DNA from: Candidatus Methanosuratincola petrocarbonis (ex Vanwonterghem et al. 2016)
GTDB lineage: Archaea > Thermoproteota > Methanomethylicia > Methanomethylicales > Methanomethylicaceae
Assembly: GCA_001717015.1 (NCBI GenBank)
Contig: MAGV01000060.1
Coordinates: 951 to 8,502 of the forward strand
Direction of reading: 5' to 3'
Length of the DNA stretch: 7,552 nt
Of this stretch, positions 1-5,138 are shown piece after piece. The translations under genes were made by a program, and so were the position numbers. The notes under the pieces were generated by a model. That model saw nothing but the letters and a program-made list of their open reading frames with translations. It ran no database searches and was not told the DNA's origin. Each line of letters starts with the position of its first letter. The stretch's first letter is position 1.

Positions 1-695
1 AAGACTTTCTGGACGGGCAAATCAAAGAGTTGCCGGCTTTCCAAGTTCTCCAGAAGCACGCTCTCTACCCTGTCCTTCCCCCTGATCTCCCTGATTACCG
101 CATTGGTGATCATCTCAACGTTGGCGTGCCCCTTTACCCTGTTAACCAAGATGCCGTCTGCTCTGAATTCCCCCCTCCGGTGGATCAAGTAAACTTTGGC
201 TGCATACCTTGCCAGGAGATCTGCGCTCTGGAAGGCTGCGTTTCCACCTCCCACCACCGCAACGATCTTGTTCTTGGTGAGAGGGGCGTCGCACGTAGCG
301 CAGACATACACCCCCCTCCCAAAGAACTCCTCCTCGCCTGGCACATTCAATTTCTTGTGCGATCCACCTCCTGTGGCTATTACGCTCTTGCAGTAGAACT
401 CGCGCCCCTCCTCGCAGATTGCCTTGAACATCTTGCCTTCAATGCGTACCTCTCTCACCGTGTCTTCAAAGATCTCGACCTCGACCTCCTTCAGCTGCTG
501 CTCGAAGTACTCAGCAAGCTTCATTCCAGACCTCTCCACGAACCCAGGGTAATTCTCGATATTGCTAGTTAGTAGGACTTGCCCTCCGATCTCCTTGGTG
601 ATCAATGCGGTGCGGAGGAGCTTCCTCTTGGCATAGATGGCGGCGCTAACCCCAGCTGGCCCGCCCCCGATTATGACCACATCGTAAATCTCCAT
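1..695 (-). CDS. trxB: Thioredoxin reductase (NADPH), 3' end cut by window edge
   Basis: The 231 visible N-terminal residues form a low-molecular-weight, thioredoxin-reductase-type flavoprotein, which passes electrons from NAD(P)H through FAD and a redox disulfide to thioredoxin-like proteins in the cytosol. Visible signatures are the FAD-binding GGGPAG loop (residues 10-15), the redox motif CATC (Cys132, Cys135) followed by DAP, the NAD(P)H loop VGGGNAA (148-154), and HRRGEFR (172-178), the pattern associated with binding the NADPH 2'-phosphate. Full-length members have about 300-330 residues, so roughly the last quarter is missing at the left edge. The ATG at 695 is chosen because the FAD loop starts at the usual distance from it and a GGGG SD-like element (702-705) lies 6 bases upstream. 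It is divergent from the Rieske gene. Natural partners could be the two mini-thioredoxins at 4879-5399, but that is inference. Family assignment is firm. Confidence 0.95.
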   Translation of the reverse strand, partial: MEIYDVVIIGGGPAGVSAAIYAKRKLLRTALITKEIGGQVLLTSNIENYPGFVERSGMKLAEYFEQQLKEVEVEIFEDTVREVRIEGKMFKAICEEGREFYCKSVIATGGGSHKKLNVPGEEEFFGRGVYVCATCDAPLTKNKIVAVVGGGNAAFQSADLLARYAAKVYLIHRRGEFRADGILVNRVKGHANVEMITNAVIREIRGKDRVESVLLENLESRQLFDLPVQKV

Positions 696-725
696 CGCGT
701 TCCCCACATTTTGGTTTTATTTTAC

Positions 726-740
726 AACTTAATTTATTAA
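726..740 (-). promoter_or_regulatory. Probable TATA region for the thioredoxin reductase gene
   Basis: Read on the minus strand this A/T stretch contains TTAATAAATTAA. A TATA element here would put the transcript start near 707-712, leaving a leader of about 12-17 bases that carries the GGGG SD-like element before the ATG at 695. The same A/T block serves the divergent Rieske gene, so the two promoters would overlap. The call rests on spacing and composition only. Confidence 0.4.
733..740 (+). promoter_or_regulatory. Probable archaeal TATA box for the Rieske/flavoprotein operon
   Basis: TTTATTAA is centred about 28 bases before the ATG at 765. In archaea transcription starts about 25-28 bases after the TATA centre, so the transcript would start at or within a base or two of the ATG. 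That implies a leaderless mRNA, which agrees with the absence of an SD-like sequence just upstream of the ATG. Confidence 0.5.
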
Positions 741-754
741 TGTATTTGACAATC

Positions 755-772
755 ATATCTATCGATGGATAT
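755..772. promoter_or_regulatory. 18-bp near-perfect palindrome over the Rieske start codon (candidate operator)
   Basis: The 18 bases starting ATATCTATCGAT and ending GGATAT pair with themselves at 8 of 9 positions; only the T760/G767 pair is mismatched. The centre is the ATCGAT at 761-766, which includes the first two bases of the Rieske ATG (765-767). A repressor bound here would cover the inferred transcription start of a leaderless gene. ATATC/GATAT half sites also occur in the arsR promoter at 4410-4438. No regulator is proven. Confidence 0.45.
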
Positions 773-1103
773 GACATTCTATAGGGTTGCAAGCCTTTCA
801 GAGGCGCCTCCGAACGCAATGAAGGCTTTCACAATTTCTGGAAGGGAAATTCTTGTGGCTAACATCAACGGGAATCTCTATGCAATTGACAACAGGTGTT
901 CGCACAGGAAGGGGGACCTCTCAAAGGGAGTTATCGACGGCACAACCGTTACCTGCCCCGTTCACGGTTCAAAATTCGACCTTTCTTCTGGAAAAGCCTT
1001 GTCTGGTCCTAAGTTTGGGCCAATCAAATTGAAGACCTCCGACTTGAACTCCTACAAAGTGAAGGTCGAGGAAGGCTCGATTATGGTTGAGTTGCCGGAA
1101 TGA
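765..1103 (+). CDS. Rieske-type [2Fe-2S] ferredoxin
   Basis: This 112-residue soluble protein is a stand-alone Rieske ferredoxin. The cluster ligands are complete: Cys45-x-His47 and Cys64-x-x-His67, in the order CSH...CPVH, the latter followed by GSKFDLSSG as in biphenyl-dioxygenase-type ferredoxins and small NirD-like proteins. There is no membrane anchor and no fused oxygenase or oxidase domain. It should carry single electrons between a reductase and an acceptor that cannot be named from the sequence. The stop is followed, in the same reading frame, by the flavoprotein disulfide reductase gene 21 bases later, so the two are almost certainly co-transcribed and may be redox partners (inference). 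The ATG at 765 fits the leaderless promoter; an in-frame ATG at 771 is an alternative that shortens the protein by two residues. Confidence 0.92.
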   Translation: MDMTFYRVASLSEAPPNAMKAFTISGREILVANINGNLYAIDNRCSHRKGDLSKGVIDGTTVTCPVHGSKFDLSSGKALSGPKFGPIKLKTSDLNSYKVKVEEGSIMVELPE

Positions 1104-1111
1104 TGGCTCCC

Positions 1112-1116
1112 GAAGG
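1112..1116 (+). promoter_or_regulatory. Ribosome-binding site supporting a TTG start
   Basis: GAAGG, extended as GAAGGCGAT with 7 of 9 matches to the consensus GGAGGTGAT, lies 8 bases before the TTG at 1125. The in-frame stop TGA at 1101-1103 and the lack of any in-frame ATG or GTG between it and the FAD-binding strand make TTG the best start of the next gene. Confidence 0.6.
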
Positions 1117-1124
1117 CGATTAAT

Positions 1125-2513
1125 TTGAGAGACTTCGACCTCATCGTGATAGGCAGCGGATCTGGGCTCGACGTGGCGGTAGCCGCAGCCAACAGGGGCC
1201 TCAGGGTGGCAATAGTCGAGAAGGGTCCATTGGGCGGAACCTGCCTCAACCGCGGGTGCATACCCTCAAAGATGCTCATCCACAGCGCAGACCTAGTCGA
1301 GGAAATAAGGGGCGCTGGCAGATTCGGGATAAAAGTGAAGGGATACGAAGTCGACTACACTGCCATCGTGGATAGGGTCACTTCCGATGTCGACTCTGAG
1401 TCAAAGTCCATTGAGAATGCCCTGATGTCCTCCGAGAATCCAGTCCTGTTCAATGGGCTAGGCAAATTCACAGGACGAAAAATAATTGAGGTTAATGGGG
1501 AGGAGATAACCGCAGAGAAGATCCTCATAGCGGCAGGGGCCAGGCCCAAGATCCCAGAGATCGAGGGGCTAAGGGAATCCGGGTTCATCACCAGCGATGA
1601 TGCCCTGCGCCTCAGGGAGCAGCCGAAAACCCTCGCGATCATAGGCGGCGGGTACATAGCCGCTGAACTGGCACATTTCTTCGGATCCTTGGGCACGGAG
1701 GTCTACATAATCCACAGGAAAGAGCTTCTGATCAACAGCGAGGATGAAGAGGTCGCTCGTGCATTCACTGGCATAGCGTCCAAAAAATTCAGGGTATTCA
1801 CATCATCAGAGCCCGTCTCAGTGAGGCGTGAGGGCGGCACATATGAGATCGCAGTCAAGGATCTGAAGACCTCTTCGATTGTGACTGTCAGCTCAGATCA
1901 GCTGCTCGTCGCTGCTGGGAGGGTTCCGAACTCTGATCTCCTCGACCTCGAAAAGACCGGGGTCCTAGTCGATCCGCGAGGGTACATAAAAGTCAACGAA
2001 TACCTCGAGACGAATGTGCCTGGCATATACGCGCTTGGGGACATAATCGGGAAGTACCAGTTCAAACATGCAGCCAATCTCGAAGCCGAATATGCCCTCC
2101 AAAACATGCTCTTCCCGGAGGAGAAGCTCCCAGTCGATTACACCGCAATGCCCCATGCCATATTCACATCGCCGCAGATAGCCTCCGTCGGGAGCACTGA
2201 GCAGGAGCTCCGATCCAAAGGCGTGGAGTACATTGCCGCAAAGTGGAGGTATATAGACTCTGGGATGGGGAAGGCGATAGAGGACCATGACGGGTTTGTG
2301 AAGTTCCTCTATGATAAGAAGACCTTAAAGATACTTGGGTGCCACATAATCGGAACTGACGCCGCTACCATGATACACGAGGTCATTGTGGCGATGAAGA
2401 GCGGGAAGGGTGATGCATTCAGCATACTTGATGCGGTCCATATACACCCTGCCCTATCAGAAGTCGTACAGAGGGCTGCTTCGAATATTCATATTCATGA
2501 CCATGACCATTAA
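1125..2513 (+). CDS. Class I flavoprotein disulfide reductase (dihydrolipoamide dehydrogenase/mycothione reductase/MerA-like)
   Basis: This 462-residue protein has the complete class I pyridine nucleotide-disulfide oxidoreductase layout: FAD loop GSGSG (10-14), redox disulfide Cys40/Cys45 in GGTCLNRGCIPSK, NAD(P) loop GGGYIAAE (174-181), second FAD contact YALGDI (302-307), and a dimerisation domain ending in the catalytic HPALSE (His441, Glu446). After the second Rossmann strand comes IIHRKE (195-200) with basic residues rather than the acidic residue typical of NAD enzymes, so NADPH may be preferred (inference). It lacks the C-terminal cysteine pair and the N-terminal NmerA domain of canonical mercuric reductase, and no 2-oxoacid dehydrogenase genes are nearby. 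The GSGSG loop recalls mycothione reductase. The tail is histidine-rich (HIHDHDH, 456-462). It starts at TTG and follows the Rieske gene. The substrate may be a low-molecular-weight disulfide; it is unproven. Confidence 0.88.
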   Translation: MRDFDLIVIGSGSGLDVAVAAANRGLRVAIVEKGPLGGTCLNRGCIPSKMLIHSADLVEEIRGAGRFGIKVKGYEVDYTAIVDRVTSDVDSESKSIENALMSSENPVLFNGLGKFTGRKIIEVNGEEITAEKILIAAGARPKIPEIEGLRESGFITSDDALRLREQPKTLAIIGGGYIAAELAHFFGSLGTEVYIIHRKELLINSEDEEVARAFTGIASKKFRVFTSSEPVSVRREGGTYEIAVKDLKTSSIVTVSSDQLLVAAGRVPNSDLLDLEKTGVLVDPRGYIKVNEYLETNVPGIYALGDIIGKYQFKHAANLEAEYALQNMLFPEEKLPVDYTAMPHAIFTSPQIASVGSTEQELRSKGVEYIAAKWRYIDSGMGKAIEDHDGFVKFLYDKKTLKILGCHIIGTDAATMIHEVIVAMKSGKGDAFSILDAVHIHPALSEVVQRAASNIHIHDHDH

Positions 2514-2517
2514 AATT

Positions 2518-2534
2518 GGAGGGGGCGCCCCTCC
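2518..2534. terminator. GC-rich stem-loop between convergent genes
   Basis: GGAGGGG (2518-2524) pairs perfectly with CCCCTCC (2528-2534) around a three-base loop, starting four bases after the flavoprotein stop codon. On the minus strand the stem is followed by AATTTTAA, so it could end the leftward ABC transporter transcript; on the plus strand no T-tract follows. It occupies the 49-base gap between two converging genes, so it may shield either mRNA 3' end. Archaeal termination depends mainly on T-tracts, so the role is uncertain. Confidence 0.45.
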
Positions 2535-2562
2535 CTTCTGGTGGCGGGCAGCTTAAGCCAGA

Positions 2563-3309
2563 TCAGGTCATCTTCTTGAATGCAAAGGTGCCGATCGCCA
2601 CAAGCACTGCAACGTAGGCTGCAGCCACCCCGAGGTCGAGGACTATCGGGAAACTGCTCTCACCGAGAAGCGCACCCCTCATGCCATCGACTATGTATGT
2701 GAGCGGATTGGCGTACGTTATCCAGCTTAGCCATGCAGGGAGGTTGTCTATAGGGTAAAGAGCGCCGCTCAGGAAGAAGAGTGGCAGGATCACGAATGAC
2801 TGGACCAGCCCAAACCCCTCAAAACTTGTCATCTGAGAGCCTATCGCAAGGCCGAGGCTGGTTGTCCCCATCGCAAGGAGCAGCACGAAGAGTATCACCA
2901 ACCCCAATGAATAGGCGGTGTAGTTTATTCCGAACAGGGGCCCGAAGAGGATTATGATGCCGCTCTGAATCAAACCGTCCGTGCACCCCCCCAGCATCTT
3001 GCCCACGAATATTGAAGTCCTTTTCAGCGGCGAGACCAGGACCTCCTTGAAGAAGTCGATTTTCTTGTCCCAGACCACGTAGAGCCCGAAGAAGATTGTC
3101 GTGAAGAGGACCACAAGCATCAACACCCCAGGGAATATGAATGCCTGGTATCCAGCCCCGCCGATGGATATTGATGCGCCAAGGCCGCCGCCGAAGGCCA
3201 CCAACCAGATCAGAGGGTTCACAGTCGAGGAGACGAGGCGTGACTTCTCCCTCAGGAAGACCTTCGCCTCTCGGTACCAGAGCGCGTAAATTCCCCAAAG
3301 ATCACTCAT
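2563..3309 (-). CDS. ABC-2 type exporter permease
   Basis: This 248-residue membrane protein belongs to the ABC-2 permease family (DrrB/NodJ-like), the channel half of an ABC exporter. About six hydrophobic segments are visible: roughly residues 30-46, 55-79, 110-128, 134-158, 168-186 and 222-245. The family hallmark FFLSGALYPIDNLPAWL (179-193 region) is followed by NPLTYIVDGMRGALL. A basic cytosolic loop after the second segment (DKKIDFFKEVLVSPLKR) fits the ATPase-coupling region. The ATG at 3309 overlaps the ATPase stop as ATGA, indicating translational coupling, and a GAGGG SD-like element sits 10 bases upstream (3320-3324). A longer open frame reaching upstream to 3447 only reads the ATPase gene out of frame. 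The cargo is not evident. The divergent metalloid-type ArsR suggests export of a toxic compound (inference). Confidence 0.92.
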   Translation of the reverse strand: MSDLWGIYALWYREAKVFLREKSRLVSSTVNPLIWLVAFGGGLGASISIGGAGYQAFIFPGVLMLVVLFTTIFFGLYVVWDKKIDFFKEVLVSPLKRTSIFVGKMLGGCTDGLIQSGIIILFGPLFGINYTAYSLGLVILFVLLLAMGTTSLGLAIGSQMTSFEGFGLVQSFVILPLFFLSGALYPIDNLPAWLSWITYANPLTYIVDGMRGALLGESSFPIVLDLGVAAAYVAVLVAIGTFAFKKMT

Positions 3310-4265
3310 CTTGAACCAGCCCTCGCATACACCTCTGCCCATCCTTCCGCAGACTCTACCCTCATCTCCTTCCCGGTTATCTGAAGGAAGACATCGTTCA
3401 GCGTCGGCTCCCTGAGCTCCACAAAAGAGACGTTCCCCAGGTTGCACAGGATCTCCTGTATGTGCGCGCCAGCCTCGCTCAGGATTATTGTCACAGTCCC
3501 ATCCTTCGCCTCTGCCTTTATCACATATGGCAGCCCCCTAATGTAATCAAGATTCGGGCTCTCGACCCTTGCCTTAATCATGCTTTTCCCCACTTTCATT
3601 TTAAGCATCGATGGTGAGTCGAGCGCTTTGATCTCCCCATAGTCTATTATCGCCACGCGGTCGCAGAGGGAGTCCGCCTCCTCCATATAATGCGTCGTGA
3701 TAATGATCGTCACGCCTTGCTCTTTGGAGAGCCTCTTTATGTAGTCCCAGATGTGCTGCCTCGTTTGCGGATCCAGGCCTAGTGTTGGCTCGTCAAGGAA
3801 GAGGATTTTGGGCCTGTGGAGAAGCCCCCTCGCGAGCTCAAGCCTCCTCCTCATTCCGCCTGAGTAAGTCTTGACAAGGTCATTCGCCCTGTCTGCCAGG
3901 TCTACAAGTTCCAGAACATCCTCTATCCTCTTCTCCCTCTCCTCCTTGGGCACTCCGTACAACAGGGCGTGCAGGTACAGGTTCTCCCTCCCTGTCAGGA
4001 TCTCATCCGAACTGGGAGTCTGGAATACCATGCCTATTGATGCCCGTACCTTTCCGGGCTCCTTCCTGATGTCATAGCCATTGACTTTTGCGGTCCCCTC
4101 AGTCGGCGGGATCAGGGTGGCTAGCATGGATAGCAATGTGGTCTTCCCTGCCCCGTTAGGCCCAAGGAGGCCAAAGATCTTCCCCTCCTCGATGGAGAGA
4201 TCTATGTGGTTCACGGCGGTGATGTTCTTGTACCTCTTGGTTATCCCGAATGTCTGAATTATCAT
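3306..4265 (-). CDS. ABC transporter ATP-binding protein (DrrA-type exporter ATPase)
   Basis: This 319-residue ATPase powers the permease encoded just downstream. All nucleotide-binding motifs are intact: Walker A GPNGAGKTT (35-43), Q-loop Gln82, signature YSGGM (134-138), Walker B ILFLDEP (154-160) and H-loop TTH (190-192). The C-terminal ~90 residues form the small extra domain common in DrrA-type drug and lipid exporters (the REPTLNDVFLQITG stretch at 285-298 is typical). An in-frame ATG at 4280 would add five residues (MAGLS). The ATG at 4265 is preferred because ITKRY then sits at the usual distance from the N-terminus, a GGGA SD-like element precedes it, and the TATA-like TTTAAA at 4301-4306 predicts a transcript start near 4277-4280. 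The gene is divergent from arsR and ends in a 4-base overlap with the permease start. Confidence 0.94.
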   Translation of the reverse strand: MIIQTFGITKRYKNITAVNHIDLSIEEGKIFGLLGPNGAGKTTLLSMLATLIPPTEGTAKVNGYDIRKEPGKVRASIGMVFQTPSSDEILTGRENLYLHALLYGVPKEEREKRIEDVLELVDLADRANDLVKTYSGGMRRRLELARGLLHRPKILFLDEPTLGLDPQTRQHIWDYIKRLSKEQGVTIIITTHYMEEADSLCDRVAIIDYGEIKALDSPSMLKMKVGKSMIKARVESPNLDYIRGLPYVIKAEAKDGTVTIILSEAGAHIQEILCNLGNVSFVELREPTLNDVFLQITGKEMRVESAEGWAEVYARAGSR

Positions 4266-4300
4266 GCTCAATCCCGCCATTTGCGGTATGCTAATATCAG

Positions 4301-4306
4301 TTTAAA
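4301..4306 (-). promoter_or_regulatory. Probable TATA box for the ABC exporter operon
   Basis: TTTAAA, within GGTTTAAACTGATATT on the minus strand, lies about 24 bases upstream of the ATG at 4280 and 39 bases from the ATG at 4265. The expected transcript start near 4277-4280 gives a short leader of about 12-15 bases ahead of the 4265 start, or a leaderless mRNA from 4280. Confidence 0.4.
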
Positions 4307-4342
4307 CCGACCCTCTCTTTAATCTCTTTATTCCATCCCCGT

Positions 4343-4367
4343 CAGATGACTGGTTGAATTCCATCTG
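4343..4367. repeat. Inverted repeat CAGATG-N13-CATCTG in the divergent arsR/ABC intergenic region
   Basis: Perfect six-base arms at 4343-4348 and 4362-4367 flank a 13-base spacer. The repeat lies in the 196-base region (4266-4461) shared by the exporter operon and arsR, upstream of both TATA boxes. It could be a regulatory binding site. Six-base arms with a free spacer also arise by chance, so support is weak. Apart from this repeat, the two promoters and the 4410-4429 repeat, I see nothing else in the gap and no RNA gene. Confidence 0.25.
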
Positions 4368-4409
4368 CTTTGTAGGGCACCTTGTTAGCCTGACTTCTGA
4401 TTCCGATTA

Positions 4410-4429
4410 ATATCTGAATTTGTAGATAT
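4410..4429. promoter_or_regulatory. Candidate ArsR operator (20-bp inverted repeat)
   Basis: ATATCT (4410-4415) and AGATAT (4424-4429) form perfect six-base arms around an eight-base spacer and end one base before the TATA box at 4431. Another ATATC at 4434-4438 overlaps the TATA box. ArsR/SmtB dimers bind A/T-rich inverted repeats that overlap promoter elements, usually their own. Bound protein here would block TBP/TFB access. Assignment to this ArsR is inferred from position. Confidence 0.5.
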
Positions 4430-4430
4430 G

Positions 4431-4437
4431 TTTATAT
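4431..4437 (+). promoter_or_regulatory. TATA box of the arsR gene
   Basis: TTTATAT is centred 28 bases before the ATG at 4462, matching an archaeal core promoter with a leaderless or nearly leaderless transcript. No SD-like sequence is needed. An eight-base palindrome, TTGATCAA (4441-4448), sits between the TATA box and the start codon. Confidence 0.6.
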
Positions 4438-4461
4438 CGATTGATCAAATGAGATGCTCTC

Positions 4462-4800
4462 ATGGAGCTTCCGAATGACCGTATAAACGAGTTGAGGGCG
4501 AGCGTACTCAAGGCACTTTGCGACCCTGTGAGGCTTAAGATAATCTATGCACTCAAGGATGGGGAGCGGTGCGTGTGCGAACTAATCCCTCTGTTGAGGA
4601 GATCCCAATCCACTATATCAAAGGACTTGGACATGCTGTACAGGTCAGGCATATTGGGGCGGCGGACCGAGGGGAAGAAGACGATATACTGGGTGTCCGG
4701 AGAAGGCGTCTTCAGGATACTCGAAGAGGTCGACAGGATAGCGATGAGATCGATCTCGGACCTCGCAAAGACTTTTTCACAGTCTGAAAGAGCCATGTGA
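4462..4800 (+). CDS. arsR: ArsR/SmtB-family metalloregulator with CVCE sensor motif
   Basis: This 112-residue winged-helix dimeric repressor contains the ArsR hallmarks: ALCDPVRLKIIYAL (helix 2/3 region, 19-31), the sensor sequence GERCVCEL with Cys37 and Cys39, matching the As(III)/Sb(III)-binding ELCVCDL motif of ArsR, a recognition helix SQSTISKDLDMLYRSG (48-63), and a beta wing GRRTEGKKTIYWV (66-78). Cys20 could be a third thiol near the site. Known members leave DNA when arsenite, antimonite or soft metals bind, switching on detoxification genes. Next to it are a divergent ABC-2 exporter and two downstream mini-thioredoxins. No canonical arsenite pump (ArsB, Acr3), ArsC or ArsM is in the window. 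The ligand could be another thiophilic compound. Family assignment is firm; arsenic specificity is inferred from the motif. Confidence 0.93.
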   Translation: MELPNDRINELRASVLKALCDPVRLKIIYALKDGERCVCELIPLLRRSQSTISKDLDMLYRSGILGRRTEGKKTIYWVSGEGVFRILEEVDRIAMRSISDLAKTFSQSERAM

Positions 4801-4833
4801 TTTCTGCACACGTTCAGCCTTGCATTTGGAAAA

Positions 4834-4840
4834 TTATATA
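4834..4840 (+). promoter_or_regulatory. TATA box for the mini-thioredoxin pair
   Basis: TTATATA within an A/T-rich stretch (4831-4857) predicts a transcript start around 4863-4867. That is downstream of the first in-frame ATG (4858) and upstream of the second (4879), so the promoter helps decide the start. The pair may also be read through from arsR, whose stop lies 33 bases upstream of this TATA box. Confidence 0.5.
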
Positions 4841-4865
4841 TTTATCAATTCAAAAAAATGAATGT

Positions 4866-4870
4866 GAGGT
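4866..4870 (+). promoter_or_regulatory. Ribosome-binding site deciding the first mini-thioredoxin start
   Basis: GAGGT lies 8 bases before the ATG at 4879, an ideal distance. It falls inside the extra seven codons that a start at 4858 would use. Together with the TATA position it favours 4879 as the true start. Confidence 0.6.
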
Positions 4871-4878
4871 TTTCGATA

Positions 4879-5136
4879 ATGGTGAAAGTTGAGTTCTTCA
4901 CAGCAGAGCCTCCTTGCGCAGGCTGCGTTGAGCTCCTAAGGCTGGCTGACGAGCTTGCCGAGAAATACGGGGATCGCGTTGAGATCATAAAGCACGTGGG
5001 GCCGTGCAAGGAATTCGATGAATACGGGCTTACAGTGGTTCCTGCGGTGGTCTTTGAAGGGGGGCGGATAATGCTGATGGGGGTTTGCCCTGATATGGAA
5101 ACATTGATCGCTTCGCTGAAAGAGATGGGGGTGTAG
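4879..5136 (+). CDS. Small thioredoxin-fold protein with CxxC active site
   Basis: This 85-residue protein has a minimal thioredoxin/glutaredoxin-like fold: a first strand VKVEFF, the redox motif PPCAGC (Cys13, Cys16) at the start of a long helix, a VVPAVVF segment with the expected cis-proline (Pro55), a last strand RIMLMG and a C-terminal helix. It resembles the small archaeal redox-active disulfide/Thioredoxin_3 type proteins of about 80 residues. Extra cysteines are Cys43 (GPC) and Cys70 in GVCP. Cys70 falls at the loop that in thioredoxin (around Gly92 of the E. coli protein) borders the active site. The ATG at 4879 is chosen over 4858 on promoter and SD grounds. It is the first of a tandem paralogous pair, two bases before the next start. 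The role may be thiol-disulfide exchange or handling of a thiophilic ligand downstream of ArsR (inference). Confidence 0.85.
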   Translation: MVKVEFFTAEPPCAGCVELLRLADELAEKYGDRVEIIKHVGPCKEFDEYGLTVVPAVVFEGGRIMLMGVCPDMETLIASLKEMGV

Positions 5137-5138
5137 AC

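Noticed and set aside
30..572. Plus-strand open frame of 180 residues
   Set aside because: It lies entirely opposite the thioredoxin reductase coding frame and its protein has no recognisable domain; a shadow.
1101..1103. TGA between Rieske and flavoprotein read as selenocysteine
   Set aside because: No conserved context or recoding hairpin is evident, and an SD-like site plus TTG start follow, so ordinary termination and re-initiation explain it.
1125..2513. True mercuric reductase (MerA)
   Set aside because: The C-terminal vicinal cysteine pair and the NmerA domain are missing; only the shared class I core is present.
2819..3298. Minus-strand open frame of 159 residues
   Set aside because: It overlaps the ABC-2 permease in another frame; Arg/Gly/His-rich composition typical of a frame-shifted read.
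3310..3447. N-terminal extension of the permease to the ATG at 3447
   Set aside because: The extra 46 residues translate the ATPase gene out of frame and have no family similarity; the ATGA overlap start at 3309 is standard.
4266..4461. tRNA, small RNA or CRISPR in the longest gene-free stretch
   Set aside because: No cloverleaf, no repeat-spacer pattern and no structured RNA signature beyond short dyads that fit promoter regulation.
4858..4878. Upstream start of the first mini-thioredoxin
   Set aside because: It would precede the transcript start predicted from the TATA box, and the SD-like GAGGT lies inside it; the paralogue also begins at the position equivalent to 4879.
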